NCBI RefSeq assembly: GCF_000003815.2 | Contig: NC_049982.1 | Location: forward strand, 28,644,329 to 28,708,328 | Length of the DNA stretch: 64,000 nt | Origin: Branchiostoma floridae | Lineage: Eukaryota > Chordata > Leptocardii > Amphioxiformes > Branchiostomatidae | Direction of reading: 5' to 3' | In this document: in pieces, positions 42,090-56,000 of the stretch | Layout of the letters: each line of letters begins with the position of its first letter | Position numbering within the stretch: position 1 is the first letter of the stretch | The notes under the pieces: model-generated | What the model was told of the DNA's origin: nothing | The model's input: the letters and a program-made list of their open reading frames with translations, nothing else | The model's database searches: none | Position numbers and translations under genes: made by a program

Positions 42090-42505
42090 TTCTCGCTAAA
42101 CGCGGTTAAAAGCCGCCCGTCCGATCGCAATTAGAAGCCGCCTCTCTCAGCGCGGTTAAAAACCGCCCGTCCGAGGGCGGTTAAAAGCCGCCTGTCTAAG
42201 CGCGGTTAAAAGCCGCCTGTCCGAGCGCGGTTAAAAGCCGCCTGTCTAAGCGCGGTTAAAAACCGCCTGTCCGAGCGCGGTTAAAAGCCGCCTGTCCGAG
42301 CGCGGTTAAAAGCCGCCTCTCCGAGCGCGGTTAGCGCGGTTAAAAGCCGCCTGTCTGAGCGCGGTTAAAAGCCGCCTGTCTAAGCGCGGTTAAAAGCCGC
42401 CTATCCGAGCGCGGTTAAAAGCCGCCTGTCTAAGCGCGGTTAAAAGCGCCTGTCCGAGCGCGGTTAAAAGCCGCCTGTCTGAGCGCGGTTAAAAGCCGCC
42501 CAACA
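42090..42505 (+). repeat. ~26-bp hairpin minisatellite
   Basis: About 16 units of GAGCGCGGTTAAAAGCCGCC plus TGTCC/TGTCTA. Each unit contains GCGGTTAAAAGCCGC, where GCGG can pair with CCGC around a TTAAAAG loop. Most units differ only in CCGAGC versus CTAAGC, which tend to alternate. Not CRISPR: the 'spacers' are constant. Confidence 0.9.
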
Positions 42506-44034
42506 GCGACCAACAGCCTTGTACCGTCAGCGCGGATGAAAGCCTCATAGAAGCAATTCTCTGTAAAAGAATGTGAGTTACATTGTGCAATAACATGTTC
42601 CTATTACCTCAAAAGAATCAACAGTCCGAAAAAAAATTCGGTTCGTATTTTACTGTTTATTCTACAATCAATATCAACATAATAATACTACACAGCATTT
42701 ACAGAAGAATCATAGCATAAAATCACACTACTCTGAATATGTCAATGCTGTACACAGAATATAAAGTTATGACAATGCTTGCTTGGCTTGCTTTGGTAGT
42801 GTGAGACGTGACTGTCAGTTACATGCTTGTACAGACTACATGTATGGTCCCTGTTAATAGACCTCCAAATAGATACCACAGCCATATTTGTAGACACATG
42901 AATATCAAACCTAATTCAGTTATAAGGAAGATATTTTCAAGTTGCAAACATTGTAGATACAAGAAGACACTTTCATACAAAGTTGATAGAGCTGAGTTGA
43001 AAGTTTTAATACGAGTACAAGGTTGCTTTCCAAAAATTTGAAATTTGCTGTTCTTTCAATAGGACCTTGATTATGTAACTTTGTTACAGCTATCTGGATA
43101 ATTCTACAGGCTTTGATAGTGTTTCTTTGAAAAACATTAGAGAAAAATATTTGAATTTTGGACCAGTACTTTATGCTAATCTGACTCTGCCTTTGTTTCC
43201 AGCATGTATACAGTCTGGGATTTTTATTAGTTTATGTATTTGTAGGTTTCAATTCAGCCCTTTAGCTGCTGGGATGGTCACAGTAGGGAGTACTTCCTCA
43301 GTGCTTTACCCAGGGCACACTGGATTTCTCCTTAAAACACACTACACAAAATACACTATCCTTTTCTGCAGGCGGGTTGACCCTGAAAAGGGATGCCCAA
43401 AACACGCACAAGAGAGGCCTATTAATAAGAGGGATGTACATCAAATCTAAACCTAGTTTCCGTCCTGTTTTAATGTGTATATCCCTCCTACGAGGGATAA
43501 CACTCTACTATTGAGTACTTAGAGTGTATAAACTACCATTTGACTAGAATGATTGGGTATCTAATTTGGCTGGAGATTTCTTTCATGTGTGAAAACGCCG
43601 AATATCATTGAATGGATCCTAGATAATGTTCCCAACAACCAAAGAAGCTATCTTTCCACTTACTGATCAACAGACCCATGTACTTTGTCATATTCGTGAA
43701 ATACACGGTCATAGCATTGAAAAGTAAAACATCTAAAGAGATGACATAGTCTACTTTTAAAGACTAACTAACTCATTGTAGCCCTGAAACACTGTGTGGT
43801 AAGCCGATTATACTTAGAATGATTTATGTACTTCGGTCATTTACAAGATAAATACATGACAAATAATTATGCTAGAAGGCATAGAACAGTAGGCATAGCA
43901 TAGTACAAACACTTGATAGAACTTGCAGATTGAAAAAAAAACTATATACGGCGTGCTATAACTAAAAAAACAAAAGCGAGTATACCCCTAACACCTGTCA
44001 AAACACATTGATGATGAAAAATAATGAAAACACA
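42506..44034. other. No gene recognised
   Basis: AT-rich sequence between the minisatellite and the 3' end of the ParB-like gene. A 107-codon frame at 43127-43450 on plus has no recognisable motif. Confidence 0.5.
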
Positions 44035-47000
44035 CTAGTTAGCAGAAAACTGGGGCATGCCAAACACCCGGAGGTGCTCCTCCTGTGCGAGGGTCATGTC
44101 GTCATTAAAGTTTACAGTGCAGACGACATCCTTCGCAGAAATAAACTCATCTTTGAGCGGTACCCCGTCGCTGTCAACCTCTTCCTGGTACGTGTCGTCA
44201 TCTGTTTTATCGTACCACCTCACCTTCAGCGGCTTGGAAACGACGACACGACCGAACCAGGGTTCAGGGTCCTTGTCTTCTGTCGTCCCTTTGAAGGCGA
44301 TCATCTCATCCACCTCGTAGTTGTTCTGCATTGTGGGCGAAAAACATACTTAGCTCATAACAGAATACGAAATATTAATGAAAAATCTATTTGAAGACAC
44401 CCTTACTTTGTTGACATATACAAAAGTCTACTCAAATCACACATCGTTTAACTTTGACCCCATTATAGGTACGTGAATGAACGTGTGCCTATGTCACGAC
44501 AAAGTGTGACTATGCGACTAGACATAAATCATTACCGACCTTCCTGGGTTCATTCCTTCGGGACTTCGGTGCAGATGACTGAAACGACAAAATGCGACAT
44601 AACTGATTGAAACATGGGGAGTAGTCTTGCAATCTTGATTAAGCTGCAGTTATGTGACAATTTAACGTATTCAATCAATTTCTAATTCATACTGACTGTA
44701 TAGATGACAGCTAATGGTTTTTGCTAAAATGCTGTGAGCACTTATAAATACAGAAGATGGTATAGAAATATCATTTATTCATGCTATATTTTCTATAAGA
44801 GGTAGGTTGTCTTGTTTAAGAAAATTCGAAACTGATTCCGGTCATTTTGCGTTTTGAAATAAGATATATTTAACATTTATTTACTGGAATAGGTGACAAC
44901 ATACTATTTGTACCGTTAACCCGCCTACTACAAAATGAAATCTAGATATTACCAATGTTCATTCCCGACGTAAAAGCCTTACGGGCATACCTGGTTGTCC
45001 TGGCTGTCTCCGCTTATGTTACGTTTGTTGCTGAAATGTAAGAAGATATAACATTAACTTTGTAAAGGAAATCTCGCATACCTTGTTTTCATTATTACTG
45101 AGTAGACAACGATTTCAGTTAACCACCGTCCACACTAAATTGCATATCAAGTCGATCGAATTGAAGGTTCCTTGTGAAATAGAAAAACGTCAATGTGCCT
45201 TTTCATTAATTATTAAGAAGTGACTTCTTAGACGTCATATTGACAATGAAAGGAAAACAGATACGTCAACGGTTATGTGCTGTACGTGAAAAAGAAACTT
45301 AAGGACACGTGCTTCTGAGTTCTTGATGCTTAAATTATCAACAAGAAGAAACTAACCCTTTCCTGCGTGTTGTTTTCAGCATACCACTAGCACTGGGCAT
45401 TGCTCCGTCGCCAGCGTTCTAACAAAAACAGACCTTTTTTCGTAAGTCATCTAACATCAAATCAGCTATCTAGCACAGACCATTAAACTCTACATAGTAG
45501 GATGTGCCCAAGGAAGAAAAGTTTATCAACCTGAAGGTAACAAATGATGACGACGAATGCATTTATAATGTTTCTGAGTCGTTAAAGTTTGCAACCTTGC
45601 TTTGTTTTATTTCCACATTTTTGTATTCGCCTTCTTACATAAGAGATGAAGTGTATGGATTTGTCGTCGTCTGACCAAGTGATGGCGTTACGCAACATCC
45701 GGGACACATTTGTGTGATAATGGGCAGGAAAACATTTCGTTCAGCTTTGATCACCGAATTGTATCGTGGTTTTAATTCTCAAAGCTACTTTTCAGGGTTT
45801 TGCTTGCTTCCATTTAACAATGAGCTTAAGAGTCACCAAATAGACATATTTTACGTTTCTCTATATAAGGTCGGCACAAAATCTTGCGGAGTCGTGAGCA
45901 AATGCTAGTTGTATGCCTTAGGGATTATATCAGATTATGATCCAAAAAGCTACTTAATGCTGCTTACCTCCCGGAGCCCTTCCAACTCCAGCAGCATTTT
46001 TTTCTGCTCCTCCCTGCTTTGTTTGATCTCCAGCTGGAGATTTTTGGTGTCTGCCCTCGCCTCTTCCAGCTTGTCATGTGCAGCCCTGAGTTCCATCTCC
46101 TTCTTCTTGTAACTCTCCTGCATGGCCAGATATAATTAAATGTTTATAAAGCATAAAATTATTCAATGAAATATCCTGCTGATTTGTTCAAAGCTAGTAA
46201 AGTAAACCGACACCTTAGATTTATAGTTACCTTCAAAGACGCCAGCTTAGCCCGCAGGGTCTGGAGTTCTGCTGCCTGTTTATCAATGACGGCATCTTTC
46301 CCGTCACTAGTGTCAGCGCTGCTGGGACTCACCTGCATGGAAACATGAAGCATGTTTTTGTGCTGCAGTGACTAATCGGCAACAATTCTACTGACAACTA
46401 AAACGAATATCAAATCGGTTTCTTTGTATTTGGTACGGACAAGGTGCGCTTATTTAACGATTTGACACAGCAGCACAGGTAACTACTATTAGATCGATAC
46501 GTTAAGCGAAGTGGAACCTGCCCAAATGCGACCTCTCTCCTCCCGATACCCCCTTTTCAAAAGTAAATATATTTAAGTCAACAACATGTCGGATAGGAGT
46601 GAACTCCAATCACATACCTTAGGCTAACGTCTCATTTCCACAAAGGGGCCCGGCCGGGCAGCTTTGTGGAACGACAGGTTCGATATAAAAGACAACAAGA
46701 ACACAAAATGTACCAAAAATAATTCAACAGTATGCCTTGTGCATATTTATTAGCATCATCTTTAATTTTTCGTTTCCGTTAACAGTCCGGCCGGGCCCCG
46801 GGTAGGAAATGTGACGTAGGCCTTAGCGGGATCGCTTTAAGCAACAGAGATTAGTCATTGGAAAGCTGACTTAACTGTCACACATTCTATTTCAAAAAAC
46901 AATACGTGGCAAATTTTCCTGCTAACGCGAATATGTTGTACGCTAGACAATTCTCAAATTATCTAAGGCGAAAAGATTCCTCACCTTATCTTCTTCACTT

Positions 47001-50000
47001 TGCGGCGCACGCTCGGGACTGCTGGTTCCGGGTACAGGTGCAGGTACACCAGCACCTGCTACGGCGCTGTCACGTGACATCTCCATGGCTGTCTTTTGTT
47101 TCTTCTTCTTGCCTTTGTCTTGTGACTTATGGGAAATACAACGTTTAATATTCAGCATTGTGAGATGACAGATATCAACTTAATTGCTCATAGGCATTAG
47201 TAAAATGCATATAAATTCACACGTGCAAACGCACATGGACATGTGCCACCTGCTTTTGACATAAGGCTCCTTACTGCATTGTTGACTTTTGACGAACAGT
47301 AACATGCATCAAACGGCGTTTATTTCAGGTGTATCACCGATATTTTAAGTAATGTAAATTAGATGTTACGTACCTCATTGTCGAAGCCATACTCCAGATC
47401 CCCGTTGAGGAGTTTCTGGAGTAGTTCCATCTTCTTGTCCTCGTCCTTCCCGTCAAGGAACTTGAGGTTACAGGTTTTCAGGATCCTGCTCCCTCTGGGC
47501 TGTTTGAGGATGCCCCCCTGCTGCCACTTCTCTACAAACTCGCACAGTTTGTTCCACACCCTGCACGACGCTGTGGCAAGGCGAAGTTCCAAGCCGTACA
47601 GGTTGCCAAGCCTTCTCCTCCTTGACGCTTTCACTGTCTGTAAATGAATGAACAAGGAATAAATAAATTGTGATTAAATCAAATAATAATAATTCGAACA
47701 CGTGTCAAATAACACAAAGTGCGAAACTGTACAAATGAGTTGCAATACAGCGTGGAGATAATCAAAAGACAACTTAGTGCGCAGTCACGTGCACATAGGT
47801 CGTGAGAGGGTCGTATGATCACTAGCTTCGGGGATTATGAAGCAAAGACCAACTGTATTGGCTCACAAATTTCTGTTTTGAATCCATGTCGGTGGTTGGT
47901 TCTGTCACGGCTTGCTTGATCGATGGCATCAAAATCGTACGACGATCGCACGACCTATGTGACCGTGCTTTTAACAAGAACAACACAACACATCATAACA
48001 CTTACGGGGACAACCGCCAGCATCGTAACCAAGCCATCCTTCCACGGATCCTCTATCTGCTTTTTTTGTGAGGGCGTCAAGTCAACAGTGGTGAGGTCAG
48101 CCTCGTTTGTGTACCCTGCCTCTGCATATGCAGCGGCCCTGAAAGTGAACAAACGATCTGCGGAGGAAGGTTCGAGGGCAAAATGGATGTTGTTGTGATC
48201 CATTCCTACCCTCTTCGCAAGGCTGTCGGAAAGGTCACAGTAGACCCTGGCCATGACATTCCGGTACGCGTCTGCACTGGGGTCTTCGGCGAGCAGCTTC
48301 TGCAGCGCGAGGCGGGTGTGGTTGCCACCTATCACCTCGTAGGTGTAGCCCTGCAAGTTTCTTCTGTTAAAATTCGCCGGCGCCACCCCGACTATGTGGA
48401 CAGCCAGGATGGTGTATGGGCCATCCCGACAATTCTTGAATGCTGTGACAAGTCTGTCCACATGGCCGGGGTCAGCGTGTCGGCATAGCCGCTTCCACAT
48501 TGGCTCGATCATCTTATGTACAGGGATCGAGTGGTCGCCTGTAAGCAGCAGATAATGGTCTAATTAGTAAACAAGAAGCAATTTATCTATCTATCCATCC
48601 ATCCATCCATCCATCTCATCCATCCATTTCAATTTACTTAAGTCTCCTACATTCAGATAAAGTACCGTAATGTTCAGGGGTGCCTAAGTAACCATACGAT
48701 CCTTACGGAAAACATACGATCCACATCATCCACTACTAAGAAACATACGATCCCTACGGAAATCATACTATCCACTACTAGGAAACATACGATCCTTACA
48801 GAAAACATATGATCCACTACTAGAAATACACGATGCCCACTTGTGTTCTTAGCCATGATAAATGATACAAGACCCTCAACAGACAACAAACACTGGAAAT
48901 ATGTGGACAGTTTGAACTTGGGAGAAGTCTGACCAGTATCCGCTTCAACAAACTTACAGTCCGACCTTAACACCCTTGACACCTGGGCCGAGCAAGCTGA
49001 GCTCAATGTCACCTAATCCCATAAATTGTAAAGCCATGTACTTTTGCGAACTCCTCCTGGGATGCAGCCACTCACTCTTGGTGGTCAGACACTCAGCATC
49101 ATCACACAGGCAAATTTACTGGACCTACACTGGTCTGATCACGTAGATGCCATGGTAACTAAGGGAAGCAGACACTTGTTTTTCCTGAAAAGACTAGGCC
49201 GAGCAGGTGTCCCTCTTCCTGACCTGACCACTGTGTATTGTGGATATATAAGACCAACACTTGAGTACGCTACACTCTGCTGGAATGCTGAACTCACAAG
49301 ATGAGCATCTTGTGACAGCATTGAAAGAGTCCAGAGACGGGCATGTAGAATTATGCTGGGAAGTCAATATCTCTCATATTCTGATGCCCTGTCAACACTC
49401 AGCCTCCAAAGTCTGTCAGAACGCAGACTGACCTTGTGCCAGGACTTTACCCTTGCAGTTACGAAAGCTACAAGACACGCCCCCTGGCTACTCCCAGCTC
49501 GAAACCCGTCCCACAACATGCAACTCAGGCACGTCAATACAAACTGCCAACTGGGACAAAGCGGTATCTGTCTATCTCAGTCCCAGCCATTCTTACCCTA
49601 CTAAACGCTCTGTAGTTTGTGACCACACTGCTCCCCACGACTAGTTTCATGCTATATCAGAGTCATTTACTACGCTCACACAGTGCAATCATTTGTTGTA
49701 AGTACACCCCGACCAATCGAATGGGGACATCCCTCGCGAATGTGTACACTCCTCTAGAAAATAGGCCACTCCTCGACTTTCAAGGGGACGCTCCTCTTGG
49801 AAAGGGGATGTTTCTCCCTCAATTAGGGGACGCTCCTCCGGAAATGGTATGGTTATCGGGCACAGGGGACGTCCCTCCAACACCCCCGCCGGCCCGTGGA
49901 ATCGGCCGCTAACCCGACAAATCCCTTTCTAGTTCATCTAAATCACAACATCCAAAACTTTAACCCCGCCAGTGCTCTCGACAAACGTCACACCTCGCCA

Positions 50001-53000
50001 GGTAATGATAGTTTTTTATTAAAAATTGAGGCATGTTGGAAAAAAAGCCGCCCGCGCGGCAGAACATCACCAGTCTTCAGTGTTAAAATGGCGGCGTACC
50101 GCACGTCCGGCAAGCACAACATCGAGCTTTAGCCTAAATATCCGCGTGCTTGTCGAGTTTTAAGGCCTCCCTCCCTAACACACGTACATGGGAGAAGTTT
50201 CTAACACGATGTCATGCGTAGTTATCTGTTATGGCTTGTGAAAAGGCCGCGGTTTACTGGAAACGCCCGGTATTACGGCTTATCGATACCGTCCACCTGG
50301 CGACCGTACGTGTGCTGGGGAGGGAAGCCAGTCTCGACAAGCACACGGATACGGTATCGGGCCATGTAGCCGCGTTGTACAAAAAATCCCGAATAACTAC
50401 GTCTGACATCGTGTTAGAAACTTCTCCCATGTACGTGTGTTGGGGAGAGAGGCCTTAAAACTCGACAAGCACGCGGATATTTAGGCTAAAACTAGATGTT
50501 TTGCTTGCCGGGCGTGCGATACGCCGCCATTTTTAAACTGAAGACTAGTGATGTTCTGCCGCGCGGGCGGCTTTTTTTCCAACATGCCTAAATTTTTAAT
50601 AACAAACTATCCTTACCTGGCGAGGTATGACGTTTGTCGAGAGCACTGACGGGGTTAAAGTTTTGGATGTTGTGATTTAGATGAACTAGAAAGGGATTTG
50701 TCGGGTTAGCGGCCGATTCCACGGGCCGGCGGGGGTGTTGGAGGGACGTCCCCTGTGCCCGATGACCATACCATTTCCGGAGGAGCGTCCCCTAATTGAG
50801 GGAGAAACATCCCCTTTCCAAGAGGAGCGCCCCCTTGAAAGTCGAGGAGTGTCCTATTTTCTAGAGGAGTGTGCACATTCGCGAGGGATGTCCCCATTCG
50901 ATTGGTCGGGGTGAAGTAGCGTGCGTAGTTGTAAATTGTCTTCAGTTGCGATGTACTAAGTATGTATGTTAAATTGTAATCGTTGTATACTTTGTATTTG
51001 TCAATCCTATACTAGTACTCTTGCTTGTGTAACAATAATGTACAAAAAAATTGTCAAGCAGAGCAATTCAGCCCCTCAGTTTACTAATTTGCTGGACTAC
51101 GTCACTTAAGCGGCAAATTCAAGATAGTGGACTCTGGAGAACTTCCTTTTTTTCATGTGTAGTTGGTACAATAATTTGCCGCCTAAGAAGTCAGCATTAC
51201 TGTAGGTTGGGGTTTGGTGTTTAGCAGAATATGATAAGCCTGTACGCAAAGATATCGTAACGAATAATGAGCAATCCCGAGGCCGCCATAGTGAATCTGC
51301 CGCTTGTGTGACGTGACCCGAGCGTTGGTCCAAAAGATTAGTAAGAACCGTATGTTTTCCGTAATGATCGTATATCTCTAGTAGTGGATCGTATGTTTCC
51401 TAGTAGTGGATCGTATGTTTCCTAGTAGTGGACCGTATGTTTTCCGTAAGGATCATATGTTTCCTAGTAGTGGATCGTATGTTTTCAGTAAAGATCGTAT
51501 GATTATTTAGGCTCCCCTGATGGTTGCGCTACAAAAACTCTGCCCAAACAGTCTGACTTACCCACAAGATGCCGCTTGATAGCATCTCTCTCTAACTCTA
51601 TCGAGGTATCTGGTGGGGTAGATTTGGCCGCTGAGGAGCTCGGTCCATCCGCGGATCCTGAGGAAGACGTTTCTCCATCTGTGTATATGAGTAATAAACT
51701 CCCATTATTACTATAAATACATTACGCTTCAGTACACAATATGCTAAAAGCTTACACATAGCCAAATATGCCCCACGATCATTAGTAAACCAATGTAGGA
51801 GGTAGGTCGGAATTTGGGAGCCAATGTACGGTCATGGCTAGCTTATAGCGTCGGACATGCCCCAAGCAGCTCCTTACCGTTTCTTAACAAATTGCAGTCA
51901 ATGATCTAATCCAGATCGAGTTTCAAATGTCACAAACTGACGAGTCTTTCTTGACTGATTCTTAACTCTCTAAGGAAAAGGAGCACAACCAGCGCATTTT
52001 GAAATTTCATTCTTAAGCAAAATGACCCTTTCATCTATGTTGTACACACCAGAAGGAAACCAGAATTCAGCTTGAATCGCATTTACCTTTAAACATACTT
52101 CTAGGGCTCTTCTGTGTTTATGGTTGCCTGTTGGTCGAGAGTGGTTGACACACATTCTGATAGTAGTTACTTGGTTGAGAATGAGTCGGCAAAGATCTGT
52201 CCATAAAGGCGCTGGTATTTCAATCACTATGCAGGATACGCTAGCTAACGTGAATCAAAACCACTGCGAACATTCCATGTTTGAAGCTCCCTGCTGCGAA
52301 ATCAAATTTCCGCAAACTTAACGTTAAGAGACATTCATCCCAGAAGCGAGTGCTATTTTCTGATAGACAATATTTAGGGCTACAAATTCACCCGACTTTT
52401 TACTTATGCATTTTGCAATATATGATTTTGCCAGCATAGCCAACTTCCGACACACTTTCGTAGACGGAATAAGATTGACAAAGCAGTGAAGTGACTATCA
52501 CACACACAAAAAAGATAATCTCACCTTGGGATAGAGAGAACTGGGCACTTAAGTCTGGGTACTTAAGAAGTTGAAAGAAGGTCAACTTGAAATGGCGTCG
52601 CCAAAACTGCCTAAAAGTTCTCAGCACACAGTTATGCAAGACCCTCGTCCCCAATAGTAGTTCGGGTATAATGTCAGGGCTTGAAATAATTTTTCTGCAT
52701 GCCTGCACTGGTACAGGTAACATTCATAATTATCTGCATCACTTTGAATGTAAGAACTATGGATCAAACTGAAATTGTTCAGAAAGAATTTTTTTCTTTT
52801 ATACTTTATAGGTGGTAATAGTTAGGACCGCTAATAACAATCCAAATACAGCTACATTATACATTTATATGTAAAACCCAGTACATGGACCAGAGCAGGT
52901 TAGCACCTTGCTATAAATTTTTCATTAACCATGTAGATGTAAAACCTGTGCTGAAACCTTCAACTACAGTGCGAATTCCACAGGGAGGGCAACATCATTG

Positions 53001-56000
53001 CATTTGACTGATATGTCAGTAATTGAGGTCGGTTCACTTGAAATGTATCATTTTTGTTGCCGTCACACCCGCCGTTGCCATTATAAGACCTAATGCGGCC
53101 GAAAGCCCGCTCATCCCTTACGGGGTGACATACCCTTACGCTGACTAATTCCAAGACGCGGATGCGTCAATTCCGGGTGATTGGTGTAAATCAACGTATG
53201 GCTGATAAGGGACGGAGGTTCGCCAACGCTAGACAAAAGAATTTGCACCATCGCACACCGGAGCATGCCCATATCCTTTTTCGAAAGGCGTGGTGGGTTA
53301 TCTAACGTACGTGGGGTGTGGCTCTCCGCAGACACCTCCATTTAACGTCCTATCCGAGGGACGTTAAGCCAGGTACTCATTTATACCTGAGTGAAGTGAT
53401 GAAAGTAGTGTAAAGTGCCTTTCCCAAGGGCAAAGGATGGGTTTCAACCGTGGCAGGTTTCGATCTCGTGACCTCTTGGTACAGAGCCCGCCGCGCCTCC
53501 AATTGCGCTAAGGGATCTCCTACTATACACAGTACACAGCGGCACGTTTGGACAGTCAGTTGTATACACGCATTTCTGCACATACCTTTAGAAGATGCAT
53601 CACTACCCAGCTTGGAGCATCTTCCCCAGGCAGTCAGGAATGCCGATCTTGAGCCCTGATAAGCCGCATTGGCAAACAGCTTACAGAAGTCGTTTGCGTC
53701 CTTCTGGAACCCTTTGAGTGGCACCGAACAGTCAGGTCCTACTTCGAGGCGGATCTATTTGATATAAAACAAAAAGTACACTCTCATTGGCATGGCATAG
53801 AATATCACTAACAAAATACGGTCAAAACTAATGAAAGGCAATCGTTATCTTATTACATCTGTCTGAAGTTTGAAAATTTAATACATCAGCGCTAAAGGGA
53901 ACAGGAATTTCATTATTGGAAATATAGGTCAATCATGTAGTATCACCATCGCGGATCTAACTTGGCCATCATTATAGCTAAACAGATTAGAAATTACAGT
54001 AGGCTGGGAACTATTATGATCTAGCAAAATAAGAAGCATTGACTGATGTATCCAACAAATATTTAGTACATTAACAGAAAAGCTATAGAATTACACAGTC
54101 AATTTTGGGGAGGACGAAAGAGAAGAAATATGGTTTATATACTTAAAACCCACGTTTACCCTCCGTTGGCCTGCGGCTGTCAGACCGGAAACACACGCGG
54201 CGCGTGAGTACAAACGCCATTCGTCCACAACAGACTTCGAACCAAGCTACTCTCAATGACTCAAAAGCAGAGATTAGAATTCGGCTGTTTTTGACGCTTT
54301 TAAGGCATTTTATTGGGATCTCAATTTTGTAACGTTTCTTTACGTCTTGCGACTACGCATAAAGAACTTAGTACCACATAGAAAATAAGACTTTTTTCCA
54401 TGGGCGAAACTGACCAAGTCGGCATTTCCAACATTGGTTTTCTAATGCCGAAATAGGGAGTCCGGTAGCCTGGAGTCCAAGCACAGCTCCAGCCTTGTTA
54501 GCTTTGTTCNNNNNNNNNNNNNNNNNNNNNNNNNNNNNNNNNNNNNNNNNNNNNNNNNNNNNNNNNNNNNNNNNNNNNNNNNNNNNNNNNNNNNNNNNNN
54601 NNNNNNNNNGGTCCAAAACAAGTAGCGACCTTCGGGAGCGGAACAAAGCTAACAAGGCTGGACTCTAGGCTAGGAGTTCGGGCGGGCCGAAATATTCTCT
54701 CCCGGCATTAGTTGGACATCGCGCACCAGCATTCCCCATAAAATAAAAGCCTCCTTTCTTCTTCTGCTTTCGTTTGAGGCTGCCTCCCTTGCTAAGGAAG
54801 TAAGAGGCTAGTTCGCACGTCGTTACAGATTGGCTGTTACTCACTCACTGTTACTAGTATGTGTCATATTAATTACATTTGATAATTATAGGGCTTGAGG
54901 CGTTTCGTTTTGTCGCAGAAGAGAGGGCAATGGCCAATCCGGTCACTACTGGCCCCGACGCCTAACATCTGCTTAGAGAATAAGCCAGTCTATTTTGAAC
55001 GAATAGTGCTATAACAAAGCAACAAACAACAAACTATATTGATGAAGTTCATTGATAGAAACTTCACTAAGAAGTAACCTTTAGAACATCAAATGTCCAA
55101 CATATTTTAAAGCTCTGCCTCTGGGATAGACACTATCCTGATTGTTTCCAGTGCCAACATAGGCAAACTTCTTGGCTGAAGTGAAGGGCCGACATGCCCC
55201 CAGGGAAATGTTAGGGTCTTACATCCTGGGGTGATGGACAGATGAGCACATACAAACCAGCCTGGAGTACGCCACATGCCCCGCTACCAGATTTGACACC
55301 CGATCTCATCTCTCATCTCCGATCTCCTAATACCTATCCCGCCTCTCAGTGTCCTCACGGGCGAAGGTCCTTTTACACTACTCTCCAAGCAGAGGTTAGG
55401 CACCGGCTGTTTTTGTAACGTTTTTTTTAGTCGTTTATATCGGGCTTTCTATTTTGTATTGCATCTTGCTGTATCAAAACCTAAGGTTTACAGCAAGATA
55501 AAATACAAAATAGAAAGCCTGGTACAAACGAATAAAAAAAAACGTTTAAAAAACAGCTGGAGCCTAACGTCTGCTTAGAGAGTACTTATACACCTCAATC
55601 TCATCTCAATCCCAGCAGAAATAAAAGCACAAAATCGCAATGTCTTCAAGATGCCCCGGTTACACCGAGCAGTGGAATAAAAACCGAATTTCTTGTTTTG
55701 CCTTTCTATATCTATGTGGAAACTAAGCCAGTGTCATTGACCAAGTTTTTTCCAATGTTGGGAGTTCGGACTGGGCGCTCTCCGGCCATATGCCTACGCT
55801 TTTATCCCCACTGGGTCAACCCCGACAAGGACAGATTATTGTTTTAGGCAGGCGGGCAGGGCCAGGCAGGGATAAATCAAAGTGGAAGTTTTCAGTGTGG
55901 AGAAAACCAACCTGCAAGTTAAGTTTAACCCAAGAAAGACCGGTAACTGGGTTACGGAAGAGACGCCACAAAAGGCGAAATTCATGATATAAAATGTTTT

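Larger units (their letters stand above)
48675..51519. mobile_element. 2.8-kb CAGGGGTGCC element, composite, in a ParB-like gene intron
   Basis: Left end CAGGGGTGCCTAAGTAACCA, right end its imperfect reverse complement (TTATTTAGGCTCCCCTG), with flanks ATGTT and ATGGT, a likely 5-bp duplication with one change. Each end has tandem ~30-bp units with CATACGATCC and CCACTACTAG in opposite orientation, as in the element at 41321. The interior carries a LINE fragment and a 1.2-kb palindrome. No transposase of its own was seen. Confidence 0.8.

Noticed and set aside
42090-42505. CRISPR array
   Set aside because: Units run head to tail with constant sequence between them, in a eukaryotic context; this is a minisatellite.
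43127-43450. 107-codon plus-strand frame
   Set aside because: No motif, no splice context, AT-rich surroundings.
49705-50913. Assembly inversion artefact as explanation for the palindrome
   Set aside because: The exact 5-bp direct repeats at both edges and slightly diverged arms favour a true insertion, although reads would be needed to exclude an artefact.
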